From Sulfitobacter noctilucae (lineage in GTDB: Bacteria > Pseudomonadota > Alphaproteobacteria > Rhodobacterales > Rhodobacteraceae), in NCBI RefSeq assembly GCF_000622365.1, contig NZ_JASC01000007.1:1-64000 (forward strand): DNA of 64,000 nt. Direction: 5' to 3'. The notes under the pieces were generated by a model that saw only the letters and a program-made list of their open reading frames with translations, ran no database searches and was not told the DNA's origin. How positions within the stretch are numbered: the first letter of the stretch is position 1; each line of letters begins with the position of its first letter. Of this stretch, positions 41,596-50,357 are shown piece by piece. The position numbers and the translations under genes were made by a program.

Positions 41596-43675
41596 GGGTC
41601 GCATCGCATTTGGCATCTTCCTACTTACGTTGGTCGCCGTTGCCATCGGCTACGTCGTTTCATCGGCTGTGTTGACCTTCAAGGATTTGGGGTTTCAGGC
41701 CGATATCGACTTTCTCTATCTGGCGGAAAACTACTTCTCCCTACGTGGCTATCGCCCGGACGACTTCCGCCTTGTGAACCTCATTATGGCCGGTTTCGGC
41801 ATTGGTGGTTTGCTTATGAGCATCGCCGTGTCTGGTTCGGCGCTGACGAAGTTCGGGCTGACCCATTGGCAGAAGATGGGTGAAATGTCGAAGAACGGGT
41901 TTTTCGGCAAGCCGGGCACGGGTTTCATCCTCGGGAAGATCACGAAGCCCAAGCGCAAAGGCAAGTACCTGGTCGCCAAGAGGTTCCCTCACGCCCTCAT
42001 CGTCGCTCCGACGGGGCGAGGTAAGACGTCGGGCTTCGTAATCCCTAATCTACTGACTTGGGAAGGCTCTGCCGTTGTGCTTGACGTGAAGGGAGAATGT
42101 TTTGAAGCGACCGCTCGGCATCGGCACGGGAATGGCGATAAGGTTTTCCGCTTCGCACCCACCGACTTCGAAGATCGTCGCACGCACCGCTATAACCCAT
42201 TGCTGCGCATATCCGAACTGAAGGACGCTGCACAGCAACAAATGGAGTTGCAGCTTCTCGCATCGCTGTTCTTGCAGAACGAGAACGAGCGGGTTCAAGG
42301 GCTCTTAAAAGGGGGGATCGACCTGTTTGTTGCTGCTGGTTTGCTGGCCTTCCAGCGCAAGAAGCCGACGCTTGGTGAAATCTACCGCATCGCCGCGTCG
42401 GGTGGGAACAAGCAGAAAGAATACATGGAGCGGGGCGTCGAAGTCGAGAACGAGGCCGCAAAGCTGATTTTCACGCGCCTCGCATCGACAAATAACGAGA
42501 CGTTGACGTCTTATGTCTCGCTCTTGATGACTTCGGGTCTGGATCAATGGCAGAATCCGGCGATCGACGCGGCGACACAGGTTTCTGACTTTGATTTTCG
42601 TAGGATCAGGAAGGAACCGTTCAGCGTTTACCTCGTCGTGCAGCCGTTGATGGTCAAACCTCTGGCACCCCTGATCCGACTCTTCTTCTCAGACCTACTT
42701 GCGTCTTTGCAGGACAAAGAACCAGGTCCAGACGAACCATGGCCGGTTATGATTATGCTCGATGAATTCAACCGCCTCGGGAAAATGCCAATTGTGGTTG
42801 AGAGCATCGAGACTTTGCGATCCTACAAAGGGCATTTGGCTATCGTTACCCAGACGATCCCGGCGTTGGATGAAATTTATGGGGAGAACACCCGCCGCGC
42901 CCTGCAGGGCAACGCGGGCGTGAAACTCTACCTCACTCCATCGGATGAAAAGACGGTCGAGGAATTGAGCAAGGCTGTCGGCAAAACGACGAAGAAAGTG
43001 GTCACACGGTCACGAGCGATTGGCAAGAACCCTTTCGAAGGTCGCAGCCAGTCAGTGCGGACGGAGGAAGTCTCCTTACTTCCTGAGGACGAAGCCAGGC
43101 GTTTGCCGCTCGAAGAAATCGTAATGGTGATCGACGCGCAGATGCCTATTCGTGCGCGTCGCATCGAGTATTTCAATGATCCATTTTTCAAGCAGATACA
43201 CAGTAAGCAGTCTGGTGAATTGCCATTTCCTGAGAGAAAGGTCCCAACAAGCGTTGCAATGATTTCTGAACCTAAGAATCCGTTAAAGGATCAGGACCAT
43301 GCGGCTCCAGCCGAGACGCCGGCATCTCGGCCAGAAACGCCAGTGCCTAAGCAAGAAAAGGAAGTTCCTGATCAAGGCAGATTACCGATAGATCCGGTTG
43401 ATCGCCCGGCTTCACAGCGGGAGTCTGTTCTTATGGCAGTAGCGAAAAAACAGCGCAGTAGCATTCGCACAACCGATAGGAAGAAGGCTAAGGCACTGGT
43501 TGGCATGGTAGAGGATCAACAGCGCCAGGTTGAACTGGACTTGGCGACGCAGGTTAAGCTGACCCTCGATGCGCCAACCGATGCTGATGTTTCCGAACTA
43601 GAAAGCGCTATGGGCGACCTGAGAGAATTGAAAAATAGCTTGCCTGACGACGTAGAAGGTGGCGTTAGAGCCTAA
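41588..43675 (+). CDS. virD4: Type IV coupling protein VirD4
   Basis: 695 aa from the ATG at 41588 with GGAGGG before it. Two N-terminal membrane segments (IAFGIFLLTLVAVAIGYVV and a second near residue 75) anchor an ATPase with Walker A VAPTGRGKTSG and Walker B IMLDEFNRLG. The C-terminal 160 residues are Pro/Glu/Lys-rich and likely disordered. It links the relaxase-DNA complex to the VirB channel. The stop lies 12 bp from that of the convergent 43688 gene. Confidence 0.94.
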   Translation: MGKGRIAFGIFLLTLVAVAIGYVVSSAVLTFKDLGFQADIDFLYLAENYFSLRGYRPDDFRLVNLIMAGFGIGGLLMSIAVSGSALTKFGLTHWQKMGEMSKNGFFGKPGTGFILGKITKPKRKGKYLVAKRFPHALIVAPTGRGKTSGFVIPNLLTWEGSAVVLDVKGECFEATARHRHGNGDKVFRFAPTDFEDRRTHRYNPLLRISELKDAAQQQMELQLLASLFLQNENERVQGLLKGGIDLFVAAGLLAFQRKKPTLGEIYRIAASGGNKQKEYMERGVEVENEAAKLIFTRLASTNNETLTSYVSLLMTSGLDQWQNPAIDAATQVSDFDFRRIRKEPFSVYLVVQPLMVKPLAPLIRLFFSDLLASLQDKEPGPDEPWPVMIMLDEFNRLGKMPIVVESIETLRSYKGHLAIVTQTIPALDEIYGENTRRALQGNAGVKLYLTPSDEKTVEELSKAVGKTTKKVVTRSRAIGKNPFEGRSQSVRTEEVSLLPEDEARRLPLEEIVMVIDAQMPIRARRIEYFNDPFFKQIHSKQSGELPFPERKVPTSVAMISEPKNPLKDQDHAAPAETPASRPETPVPKQEKEVPDQGRLPIDPVDRPASQRESVLMAVAKKQRSSIRTTDRKKAKALVGMVEDQQRQVELDLATQVKLTLDAPTDADVSELESAMGDLRELKNSLPDDVEGGVRA

Positions 43676-43687
43676 AAGTGTCTTGAG

Positions 43688-43969
43688 TTAGTGGACGGTG
43701 CGCGGGGGCTGATCGAATAGGATAACGCCGAATCCATCCGGCGATGAAGGAGGTTCCACGAGCAGGAAAATCTCAGGCGATCCTTCTTTCTGATAAAGAC
43801 AACGGAATTTCCCTTCATGTTCCCCCTCGTCAGTGATTTGATCATAGCAGCAGGAAAACCTTTGACCTTCATCTTCCCACTGAGCCAAACCGTATTTTGT
43901 GATCAGCGAGAGCGGCATGCCGTGGAGCATGATAAGGTATTGGTCGACTACGATCTGTCCTAGGTCCAT
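43688..43969 (-). CDS. Small protein at the end of the virB operon
   Basis: 93 aa from the ATG at 43969, after AAAGG. It has two adjacent cysteines (FSCCYDQI) and one more (FRCLYQ), and an acidic middle. Reads MDLGQIVVDQYLIML to FDQPPRTVH. Not recognised. The position at the far end of the T4SS operon suggests an accessory role or a plasmid gene of separate function. Confidence 0.6.
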   Translation of the reverse strand: MDLGQIVVDQYLIMLHGMPLSLITKYGLAQWEDEGQRFSCCYDQITDEGEHEGKFRCLYQKEGSPEIFLLVEPPSSPDGFGVILFDQPPRTVH

Positions 43970-44036
43970 GGCAGGCCTTTCTTGGAAGGAATGACGACCC
44001 ACATTGCGGATCGTCGAGTGTCTTAGGCAGGCAGGA

Positions 44037-45131
44037 TTATCGACCGATTCGTCGGTTGCGATCCATCTGGGCCTGATAGTCGGGAGCGGTGCCCGCATTC
44101 GGATTAGAAGGGCCAGGGGTATTCGCCGGTTGTTGTTGCGCCGACTGGCCGTAGCTGTTGCGAACAGGCATTGGATCAATTCCCACCATCGAGCGAGCGC
44201 GGAGCGCGGCATATTCAGCACCGCTTGCATTGCCCATTAGGTAGCGGTTTCGTGCTTGGGCGGAGCCGAAAGCAGCGCGGCCAAACGCATAGGTACCTCC
44301 AAGTCCACCAGAGATGGCGGGCATCATTATGTTGCCTGAAACGGCGCGAACAATGAACGGCGTTGCAAGGATGAATCCTTTCGCCATCAGTACCATCATG
44401 AAGAACGGCACGAGTGCGCCGATGTTGGGTGCAGCGGTGGGATCACCAAGCTCGCCGAGCAAGGAGGCGGAGACGCCCGTGATAGTCGAGAATACACCCG
44501 CAATAATGATGGGATACATTGCGAATGAGACCACAGCGGTTAGCCATCGAGCAAAGTAGTCCTTCGTCACATCAAACAGCGTCAAGAAGATCATGATTGG
44601 GGCGAGACCGAGAAGAAGTGCGATCATCAGACGGGATGCGACCATAAGGAAAGCAGCGAGCGCCCCGAGAAGCGAAAGCAGGAAGACTCCCAAGTTGGAA
44701 AGAATGGCACCGGCCATCCAGTTCAATTCTTCACCGGCTGCGTTCAAGTAATCGCCAAAGCGAGCGATCATCCTGTCAAATTCTTCGGCATAGGTACCCG
44801 AGGGCCCTGGCGCGCCGCCACCGACAGCCGTGATAAGCGATCCTGCGATGCTGTCGATGCCGCTTAGTATAGCGGTAGAGAGGGCGTTGAATTGGGTCCA
44901 GTTTTGGGCGAATATTCCGATTAAGACAATCTTTACACCTAACCAAAACGCAGCGCGACCGTCCATAGATCGGTATTGGAATACCATGTTGATGCAGACG
45001 AGGATGAGAACCAGAGTGACCGCCACTGTGGTGACTGTGCCTACGGTCGCGGCAATGGCACCAAATTGGGTTTCGGCTGCGTCATCCAGAAAGCCTTGGG
45101 CCTCATCTACAATGAAAGAAACGACGCTCAT
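44037..45131 (-). CDS. virB6: VirB6-like inner-membrane channel protein
   Basis: 364 aa with at least six membrane segments, e.g. VGTVTTVAVTLVLILVCI, FLLSLLGALAAFLMVA and LLLGLAPIMIFLTLFD. The periplasmic region near residue 115 is Gly-rich (VGGGAPGPSG). The C-terminus is a polar tail (QQQPANTPGPSNPN, ending NRRIGR). TrbL/VirB6 proteins form the inner-membrane part of the channel. It follows the 133-aa gene in the operon. Confidence 0.87.
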   Translation of the reverse strand: MSVVSFIVDEAQGFLDDAAETQFGAIAATVGTVTTVAVTLVLILVCINMVFQYRSMDGRAAFWLGVKIVLIGIFAQNWTQFNALSTAILSGIDSIAGSLITAVGGGAPGPSGTYAEEFDRMIARFGDYLNAAGEELNWMAGAILSNLGVFLLSLLGALAAFLMVASRLMIALLLGLAPIMIFLTLFDVTKDYFARWLTAVVSFAMYPIIIAGVFSTITGVSASLLGELGDPTAAPNIGALVPFFMMVLMAKGFILATPFIVRAVSGNIMMPAISGGLGGTYAFGRAAFGSAQARNRYLMGNASGAEYAALRARSMVGIDPMPVRNSYGQSAQQQPANTPGPSNPNAGTAPDYQAQMDRNRRIGR

Positions 45132-45145
45132 ACTTTGCTCCTATG

Positions 45146-45547
45146 CTACCAGAGGCCCTCAGCTTCACAGATTTCTCGTGCTGTTGAACGCAACTCATTG
45201 AAACGGTCCAAGTGTTCTTCTTCCGCTTCTCTCAGCGCATTCCGATCTCCACCGAGAAAATTGTCGTTGAAGTGTTGGACCGCAGCGTCCCAAGGCGGAA
45301 AGCGTGTCTCGCAAGAACATTCCTGGGCTTCGACCACGCTTTCTAGACCCTGAGCGCGATAGATCGTCTGGATCACGAGACGCTTGTATTTCTCTCGGGA
45401 CGGCAGCTCTGACATCCACTCGGGTTCGACCGGTCGATCTTGGCAAAAGTCGAACTCGCTTTCGATAGTGGGAACTAGACCCTGAGCAGATGTGATGGCG
45501 GGCGATATGGCGATGGCAGAAGCGAGAATGTACGCTCGTTTTTTCAT
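45146..45547 (-). CDS. Periplasmic protein of the T4SS operon, unknown function
   Basis: 133 aa with a signal peptide (MKKRAYILASAIAISPAITSAQ). The mature part has four cysteines: FCQDRP, AQECSCETRF and EICEAEGLW. Two disulfides are likely. The small gene before it overlaps by 4 bp. A VirB-operon position between virB11 and virB6 is used for entry-exclusion or lipoprotein-like accessory genes on other plasmids, but I cannot assign it. Confidence 0.68.
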   Translation of the reverse strand: MKKRAYILASAIAISPAITSAQGLVPTIESEFDFCQDRPVEPEWMSELPSREKYKRLVIQTIYRAQGLESVVEAQECSCETRFPPWDAAVQHFNDNFLGGDRNALREAEEEHLDRFNELRSTAREICEAEGLW

Positions 45548-45756
45548 GCTCGGTTCTCCGCGTTTTCTTGCATTTCTTGTTCAGAGAACTCGTACTGCAA
45601 AAGCACCGTATAAACGGGCTGATAACCCTGAAAGTGCGTCATGGAGATGATCTTCCAGCCATTGAGAGTGTACTTTGCAATCTGATCTTCCATATCTTGA
45701 TAGCTGAATTTTTTGCTTGGTGTGAAAGTGAGGATTTTGGGTGCATAGCTTTTCAT
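45544..45756 (-). CDS. Small cytoplasmic protein of the T4SS operon
   Basis: 70 aa, MKSYAPKILTFTPSKKFSY to QENAENRA. It overlaps both neighbours by 4 bp (virB11 before, the 133-aa gene after), so it is firmly in the operon. The segment YTLNGWKIISMTHFQGYQPVYTV looks like a small alpha-beta fold. Function unknown. Confidence 0.65.
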   Translation of the reverse strand: MKSYAPKILTFTPSKKFSYQDMEDQIAKYTLNGWKIISMTHFQGYQPVYTVLLQYEFSEQEMQENAENRA

Positions 45757-46742
45757 TTGTCAGCCTCCTTTCCTAGTTCTGTTCCAGGTAAATAGAATTC
45801 CGTAATCCCACGCTTTCCGTCTTCGCGGCCGGCCTGGATGATCACGTCGATTGAGCTTTCAATGTAATCTATCATATCGCGGTAAGGTATCGGGACTTCT
45901 GTCTTTAGTGCAGCGATGGCTAGGCGTTGGACCGCCAATTGGGGCGTTTCGGCGTGAAGCGTCGTCATCGAACCGCCATGGCCGGTGTTGATGGCCTCAA
46001 GGAACGTCATCGCCTCTTTTCCGCGCACCTCACCCAGGATAATGCGATCTGGCCGCATCCGTAGAGTGGCGGTCAACAAGATATCAGCAGTTTGGTGGGA
46101 CGCATCCCGGTTCGAGATGAGCGTGACAGTATTTGGCTGTGTCGGAAGTAGTTCTGACGCTTCCTCAATCGTGAGGATCCTTTCTTCGTCGCTGACATTG
46201 GAAAGGATCTTCCGGGCCGCCACGGTCTTACCGGTAGATGTGCCGCCGGAGACGATCATGTTGAGCTTGTTTTCAACGCAGTGAAGGATGGCAGCGTCAA
46301 TGTCGCCGCTTGCAACAACCCGTCGAAGCTGGCGGTTCTTTTCTTGCCGTAGCTCTTCCAGCTTGCGCTCTTTCCCATAAAGGAAGCCCAATTCGATTGC
46401 ATCAAGCGCCAGGCTTGAGAAAAAGCGTAGACTGATCGACATGCCACGGTTCACAGCAGGCGGCGTGATGACCTGTGCCCTGATCGGCCGATCCCGATAG
46501 GTGATCGAGACCGACACGATAGGCCGGTCCTTAGAGAGGGGAGTGGAGGCGTCGGATGCGATCTGGTTTCCGAGGTCTTTGATCTGATCCTCAGTCAGAG
46601 TTTGCTCAAGGCGACGCATGAAACGGTCGCCCTGAAACTCACCCCAGCACCTGCCATCCGGGTTGATGCAGATTTCAATGACATCATCGCGTTTGGCATC
46701 TTCGAGCCGGTCAATAGATGATTGGAGGTAGCTGAGGGCCAT
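45753..46742 (-). CDS. virB11: VirB11 ATPase
   Basis: 329 aa from the ATG at 46742, 4 bp after the virB10 stop; the open frame to 46805 lies inside virB10. Walker A GGTSTGKTVAARKI, the Asp box region ILTIEEASEL, the Walker B area MRPDRIILGEVRG and the His box SMTTLHAETP are all seen. VirB11 forms a hexameric ring at the inner membrane and powers pilus assembly and substrate transfer. Confidence 0.94.
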   Translation of the reverse strand: MALSYLQSSIDRLEDAKRDDVIEICINPDGRCWGEFQGDRFMRRLEQTLTEDQIKDLGNQIASDASTPLSKDRPIVSVSITYRDRPIRAQVITPPAVNRGMSISLRFFSSLALDAIELGFLYGKERKLEELRQEKNRQLRRVVASGDIDAAILHCVENKLNMIVSGGTSTGKTVAARKILSNVSDEERILTIEEASELLPTQPNTVTLISNRDASHQTADILLTATLRMRPDRIILGEVRGKEAMTFLEAINTGHGGSMTTLHAETPQLAVQRLAIAALKTEVPIPYRDMIDYIESSIDVIIQAGREDGKRGITEFYLPGTELGKEADK

Positions 46743-46746
46743 TGCT

Positions 46747-48144
46747 TCAGAAAATCTCCAAGTCCCGGTCCACCATGACAGTGATCCGAGCGCCTTGATC
46801 GACATAGATCACTGGTCCGATCGAAAGGTATTCGCCTACGACGCTGTCCGTAGCGTCGGCCAAATCATCGCCAATGTCTTCAAGGACATCTTCTGCAATC
46901 TCATCCTCAGTTTGATTTGCCGCGACGCTTGGCGCAGCGGAAATGAGAGAGATGAGAGCAGCAGAACCGAAGCGCTCTGCAAAGCGCGTGTCCACAAAGC
47001 CCGTCGTTCCAGATCGGCCAAGTTCGTCAGCACCAAATGAACTGATTTGCACGGTTTGGTTGGTCGGTAAGATGATCCGGTCCCACGCGACCGTGATGCG
47101 GCTTTGCGCGACTCCCACGCCAGAACGATAACGGCCAATGAGCCGAGACCCGGCAGGGATCAGCAGCCGCGTGCCGTCAAAGCTGTAGACGTGTTCAGAC
47201 GTGATTGCACGCACCTGACCCGCCAACTCGCTTGAAATGGCGGTTTCAAGCGCCGCTTGGATGACTGTCCCTTGAATAACCGTATTCGCAGGGTTCGCGA
47301 TGATCTCAGATTGCGTGACGGTAGACGGCAGAGCGCCATTCAGCACGAAATCGGTTACATCACCAAAGGTGCGTTCAGCGAGTTCTGCGCCATCTCCACC
47401 GAGGCCACCCGTGGTACCGCCAAAGGCGATTGTGGGGGATTGGATACGACGCTCTTGGAACGCACGCTCTTGTTCGGCACGTTGCTGCAATTCAGCGAGC
47501 CGCCGGGCTTCTTCCTCGCGACGCAGGCGTTCTTCTTCCCGCAAGCGCAATTCTTCTTCAGTCGGGCCAGCCGGGGCAGGGGAGGGCGCTTGGGCTTCCA
47601 GACGCGCCAGATCAAGGTCCATACGAAGCTCCTGAAGCTGACGATCCCGCGCCGCCAATTCGTCAGCAAATTGTTGTTGTGCAGCTTCCGAGGCCGCTTG
47701 CAGTTGAGCAAGCTGGTCTGTCAGCGCATTCATTGCCTCAGCCGCGGCCGTGTCGTCTTCAACCACGGGTTCGGGTGCATTTTGGATAGCTTCTATCTGC
47801 GCTTGGAGCGCCGCGATCTGCGCAAGCAATTCGGCGCTTGGCTCTACAGGTGCAGGTTCGGCCTCGACAATGCGCGTTTCCGGCTCGGGTGGAACAAACG
47901 GTTCGATTGTTCCAAACCCATCACCTTCCGGTTGGAATTCATCGGGCGTTGCCGTTGGCAAGACAACTTCCTCTTCCGGCTGATTGAGAAGGTAGAAAAC
48001 AGCCCCGACCAGACCGATTAGCGCGACGACAAGAAGTGCCATGAGCGGAGAGCGGCGGGTGGCCGTCACCGGGCCACCGCCATTGCCAGCTTCGAGACGT
48101 GCGAGACGTTCACTTACGTCTGCTTGATTTGGATCATTGGTCAT
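46747..48144 (-). CDS. virB10: VirB10-like channel protein
   Basis: 465 aa. One membrane segment near residue 35-55 (LMALLVVALIGLVGAVFYLL), then a long Pro/Glu/Gln-rich coiled-coil region in the periplasm, and a C-terminal TrbI-like beta domain with VIQAALETAISSEL, LLIPAGSRLIGRY and AWDRIILPTNQTVQI. The coiled-coil region (about residues 105-230) is longer than in many homologues and has repeated Glu-Glu-Arg patterns. VirB10 spans both membranes and gates the outer-membrane pore. Overlaps virB9 by 4 bp. Confidence 0.94.
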   Translation of the reverse strand: MTNDPNQADVSERLARLEAGNGGGPVTATRRSPLMALLVVALIGLVGAVFYLLNQPEEEVVLPTATPDEFQPEGDGFGTIEPFVPPEPETRIVEAEPAPVEPSAELLAQIAALQAQIEAIQNAPEPVVEDDTAAAEAMNALTDQLAQLQAASEAAQQQFADELAARDRQLQELRMDLDLARLEAQAPSPAPAGPTEEELRLREEERLRREEEARRLAELQQRAEQERAFQERRIQSPTIAFGGTTGGLGGDGAELAERTFGDVTDFVLNGALPSTVTQSEIIANPANTVIQGTVIQAALETAISSELAGQVRAITSEHVYSFDGTRLLIPAGSRLIGRYRSGVGVAQSRITVAWDRIILPTNQTVQISSFGADELGRSGTTGFVDTRFAERFGSAALISLISAAPSVAANQTEDEIAEDVLEDIGDDLADATDSVVGEYLSIGPVIYVDQGARITVMVDRDLEIF

Positions 48145-48839
48145 GACGTGCCCCCTGTCGTCGGAGTGTTTTCTTCGATGCAGACAACTTCCTCACCGAG
48201 GCGCAGAACCCATTGGGCGTTGATGCCGGATACACGGATGACACCCGGTTCGGTTTGTTGCGTGTTGACTGTCCGCTCACGCCCGTTCGAGTAACGGAAT
48301 ATCGCGGGGATGGGCGCGTTTCGAGCAAACTGAAAGTATGTAAATGTTCCGTCATCCCAGATGCGCGTGGGTGTGATTTCTGTGCGCGAGCTGGCCCCGT
48401 AGTTGTAGTTTGGAGCTTGCGAAGCAATTGCGTTTGCTGGGCGGCGTTCGTCTTCAGGATAACGGAATTGCACCACGTAGAAGGTTGGCGAAGACACTTC
48501 CTGTACGTTGAAATAGTAGCTGCGCCGATTGGTGTAGACTGTGACGTTGGTATGAACGCCGCGCGCAAGAGGTTTAATCGCGAAGGCTTGCCCACCGGGC
48601 ACGCCGTCCAGTTCGAATCCTTCAGTGTCACCGGCCAGAATCGAGCGGATCGTTTCGCCTTCGCCGAATTCCACGGTGGTGACGTGGGTGAGCGACACAT
48701 TCAGGCGATAAACCTGTTGATCGATATAGGTGGCAATACGGACCCGGCTGTCATTCGGGCCGCGCCGAGGCGTGTTCTCTGCAAATGCCGTGGAAGCCAC
48801 AACAAACAGACATAGCAATGCAAGTCCAAATCGACGCAT
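48141..48839 (-). CDS. virB9: VirB9-like outer-membrane core protein
   Basis: 232 aa with a signal peptide ending near TAFAEN. The VirB9 features are DSRVRIATYIDQQVYRL at the start of the mature protein, the CagX-type WDDGTFTYFQFARNAPIPAIF near residue 170 (cited in part: DDGTFTYFQF) and INAQWVLRLGEEVVCI at the end. It joins VirB7 and VirB10 in the outer-membrane core complex. One bp separates it from virB8. Confidence 0.93.
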   Translation of the reverse strand: MRRFGLALLCLFVVASTAFAENTPRRGPNDSRVRIATYIDQQVYRLNVSLTHVTTVEFGEGETIRSILAGDTEGFELDGVPGGQAFAIKPLARGVHTNVTVYTNRRSYYFNVQEVSSPTFYVVQFRYPEDERRPANAIASQAPNYNYGASSRTEITPTRIWDDGTFTYFQFARNAPIPAIFRYSNGRERTVNTQQTEPGVIRVSGINAQWVLRLGEEVVCIEENTPTTGGTS

Positions 48840-48840
48840 C

Positions 48841-49494
48841 TTAATTCTCCAATCTGTCTGAACGGATCGAGTATTCGATCACGGTGAAGCCAAAGGGGTT
48901 CGTCCAAACCTGATCAATCGTCCGCGCTTCTTCGGGCCGGAACTCGAAGAGCATCGTTGCTGTGAACAGGCCTGCTTGGACGCCTTGAATGGAAGTGAGC
49001 CGCTTGCGTAGCCGGACGGTCGCGCGGTTCTCACCGATCAAGTTGACACTCAGGATTTCAACATCCAGCGTGGAGTTGCTGCCATAGACGGTTGGAGGAT
49101 ATTGAGCGTTCGCGCTGTTCCATTGGGCACGCACGGAGGCCTCCGCACGTCCATCGGAACGCTGCAAAACGCTGTTGATACGCACATCGTTGTCTAGCTG
49201 GTTGTAGACCTCGCGATCTGTTACATAGCGGAAGATTTCCGCTTCAATCACCGCCTGATTGGCAGTGACAGTGCTTGCGTCAACAGAGACTTCAGGCAAC
49301 GCAAATCCCGTCTCGGGATCGTAGGGCACGACCACGGGGGGCGGGTCTACATCGAGGATGGCAACTGCCACGGCACCCAAGCAACCGAGCACACCAAATG
49401 CCAGCCCGGTTAGACCGAGCTTTTGCCACAACCGTTCGCGGCGCAATGCGCCGTAAACCAGTTCTTCCTCAATGATTTCTTTCTCGTCGCCCAA
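48841..49494 (-). CDS. virB8: VirB8-like inner-membrane protein
   Basis: 217 aa with one N-terminal membrane segment (LGLTGLAFGVLGCLGAVAVAI) and a periplasmic NTF2-like domain. Family segments include DREVYNQLDNDVRINSVLQ, QWNSANAQYPPTVYG and VWTNPFGFTVIEYSIR. VirB8 nucleates assembly of the channel. It is followed by virB9 and preceded by the virB5-like gene, a usual order. Confidence 0.92.
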   Translation of the reverse strand: MGDEKEIIEEELVYGALRRERLWQKLGLTGLAFGVLGCLGAVAVAILDVDPPPVVVPYDPETGFALPEVSVDASTVTANQAVIEAEIFRYVTDREVYNQLDNDVRINSVLQRSDGRAEASVRAQWNSANAQYPPTVYGSNSTLDVEILSVNLIGENRATVRLRKRLTSIQGVQAGLFTATMLFEFRPEEARTIDQVWTNPFGFTVIEYSIRSDRLEN

Positions 49495-49511
49495 AATCTC
49501 TACCTCTACTG

Positions 49512-50357
49512 TTAGTCGCCGAGGTCCGGAATCGTGAACTCCATGAAGTTCTGTTCTTCGGCGATGGTGGCTGCGTCGATGACACCGCCGGTGCCGTCAC
49601 TGACGGTCTGAACGGCTTCCAGTTGCCACATGGCAACGAGTGCAATGGCTAATTCAGCCGTCAAGCGTGTGTTCAAATCGACGCTCTCTTTGATTTCGTC
49701 CATGTCATCAATCAGGCTGACAAGGCGGTCCACACGCTCAAGCGACTGGCCTGCATCGTCGTAGCTGTTTTGCGCAGCCGCCGAGACGAGGGCGCCAGTG
49801 GTGGCTTGTGTCGCAATGCGTTCAGCGCCCGCGTTGCCGCTGGAAGCCATTTCGCTAAGCGTGTCTTCATCAAAGCCCAGGTCCGCGAGAACGCGGTCCA
49901 TCTGGGTTTCAATCTGGCTCGCGCCTGATCCACTGAGACCTGAGAAGTCGCCATTGCGGATCGCCGCGATGGTGGATTGGATATCGCCAAACTCTTGATC
50001 AAGGATCCCGTTGAGTTCGTCTTCCATTTCAGTGCCGATGATTTCAGGCAGTTCGGCAAGCCGGGTCAGAGCTGCATAGGTTTCCTGAAGCTGTGCCAGT
50101 TGATCGGTGAGGGTGGTGAGCTGTTCACGAAGCTGCAACAGCTGTTCGTTCTGCAGAAGCTCGTCTTCGATCATCTGGCGAAGTTGCTGGATGTTTTGTG
50201 CAATGTTTTGCGTGTCCACCACAGGCACACCCTGCGCGAGGGCAGGGGATGCAATCATGGTGACGGGTGCAGCTACGCCGAGCGGCAGAAGCAATGCGAT
50301 TGCGTAAGTCCGAAGGGTCTTGCGGACGTAGTTGGTGAGAAGCGTTGAAGTGCGCAT
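49512..50357 (-). CDS. virB5: VirB5/TrbJ-like pilus-associated protein
   Basis: 281 aa with a signal peptide ending near SPALAQGVP. It is helical with a Gln/Leu-rich coiled coil (LQNEQLLQLREQLTTLTDQL) after the signal, typical of VirB5/TrbJ minor pilus proteins. The C-terminus ends EEQNFMEFTIPDLGD. Both the start of the mature protein (AQGVPVVD) and this tail recur in the preceding transglycosylase gene, so the two are related in their ends. Confidence 0.82.
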   Translation of the reverse strand: MRTSTLLTNYVRKTLRTYAIALLLPLGVAAPVTMIASPALAQGVPVVDTQNIAQNIQQLRQMIEDELLQNEQLLQLREQLTTLTDQLAQLQETYAALTRLAELPEIIGTEMEDELNGILDQEFGDIQSTIAAIRNGDFSGLSGSGASQIETQMDRVLADLGFDEDTLSEMASSGNAGAERIATQATTGALVSAAAQNSYDDAGQSLERVDRLVSLIDDMDEIKESVDLNTRLTAELAIALVAMWQLEAVQTVSDGTGGVIDAATIAEEQNFMEFTIPDLGD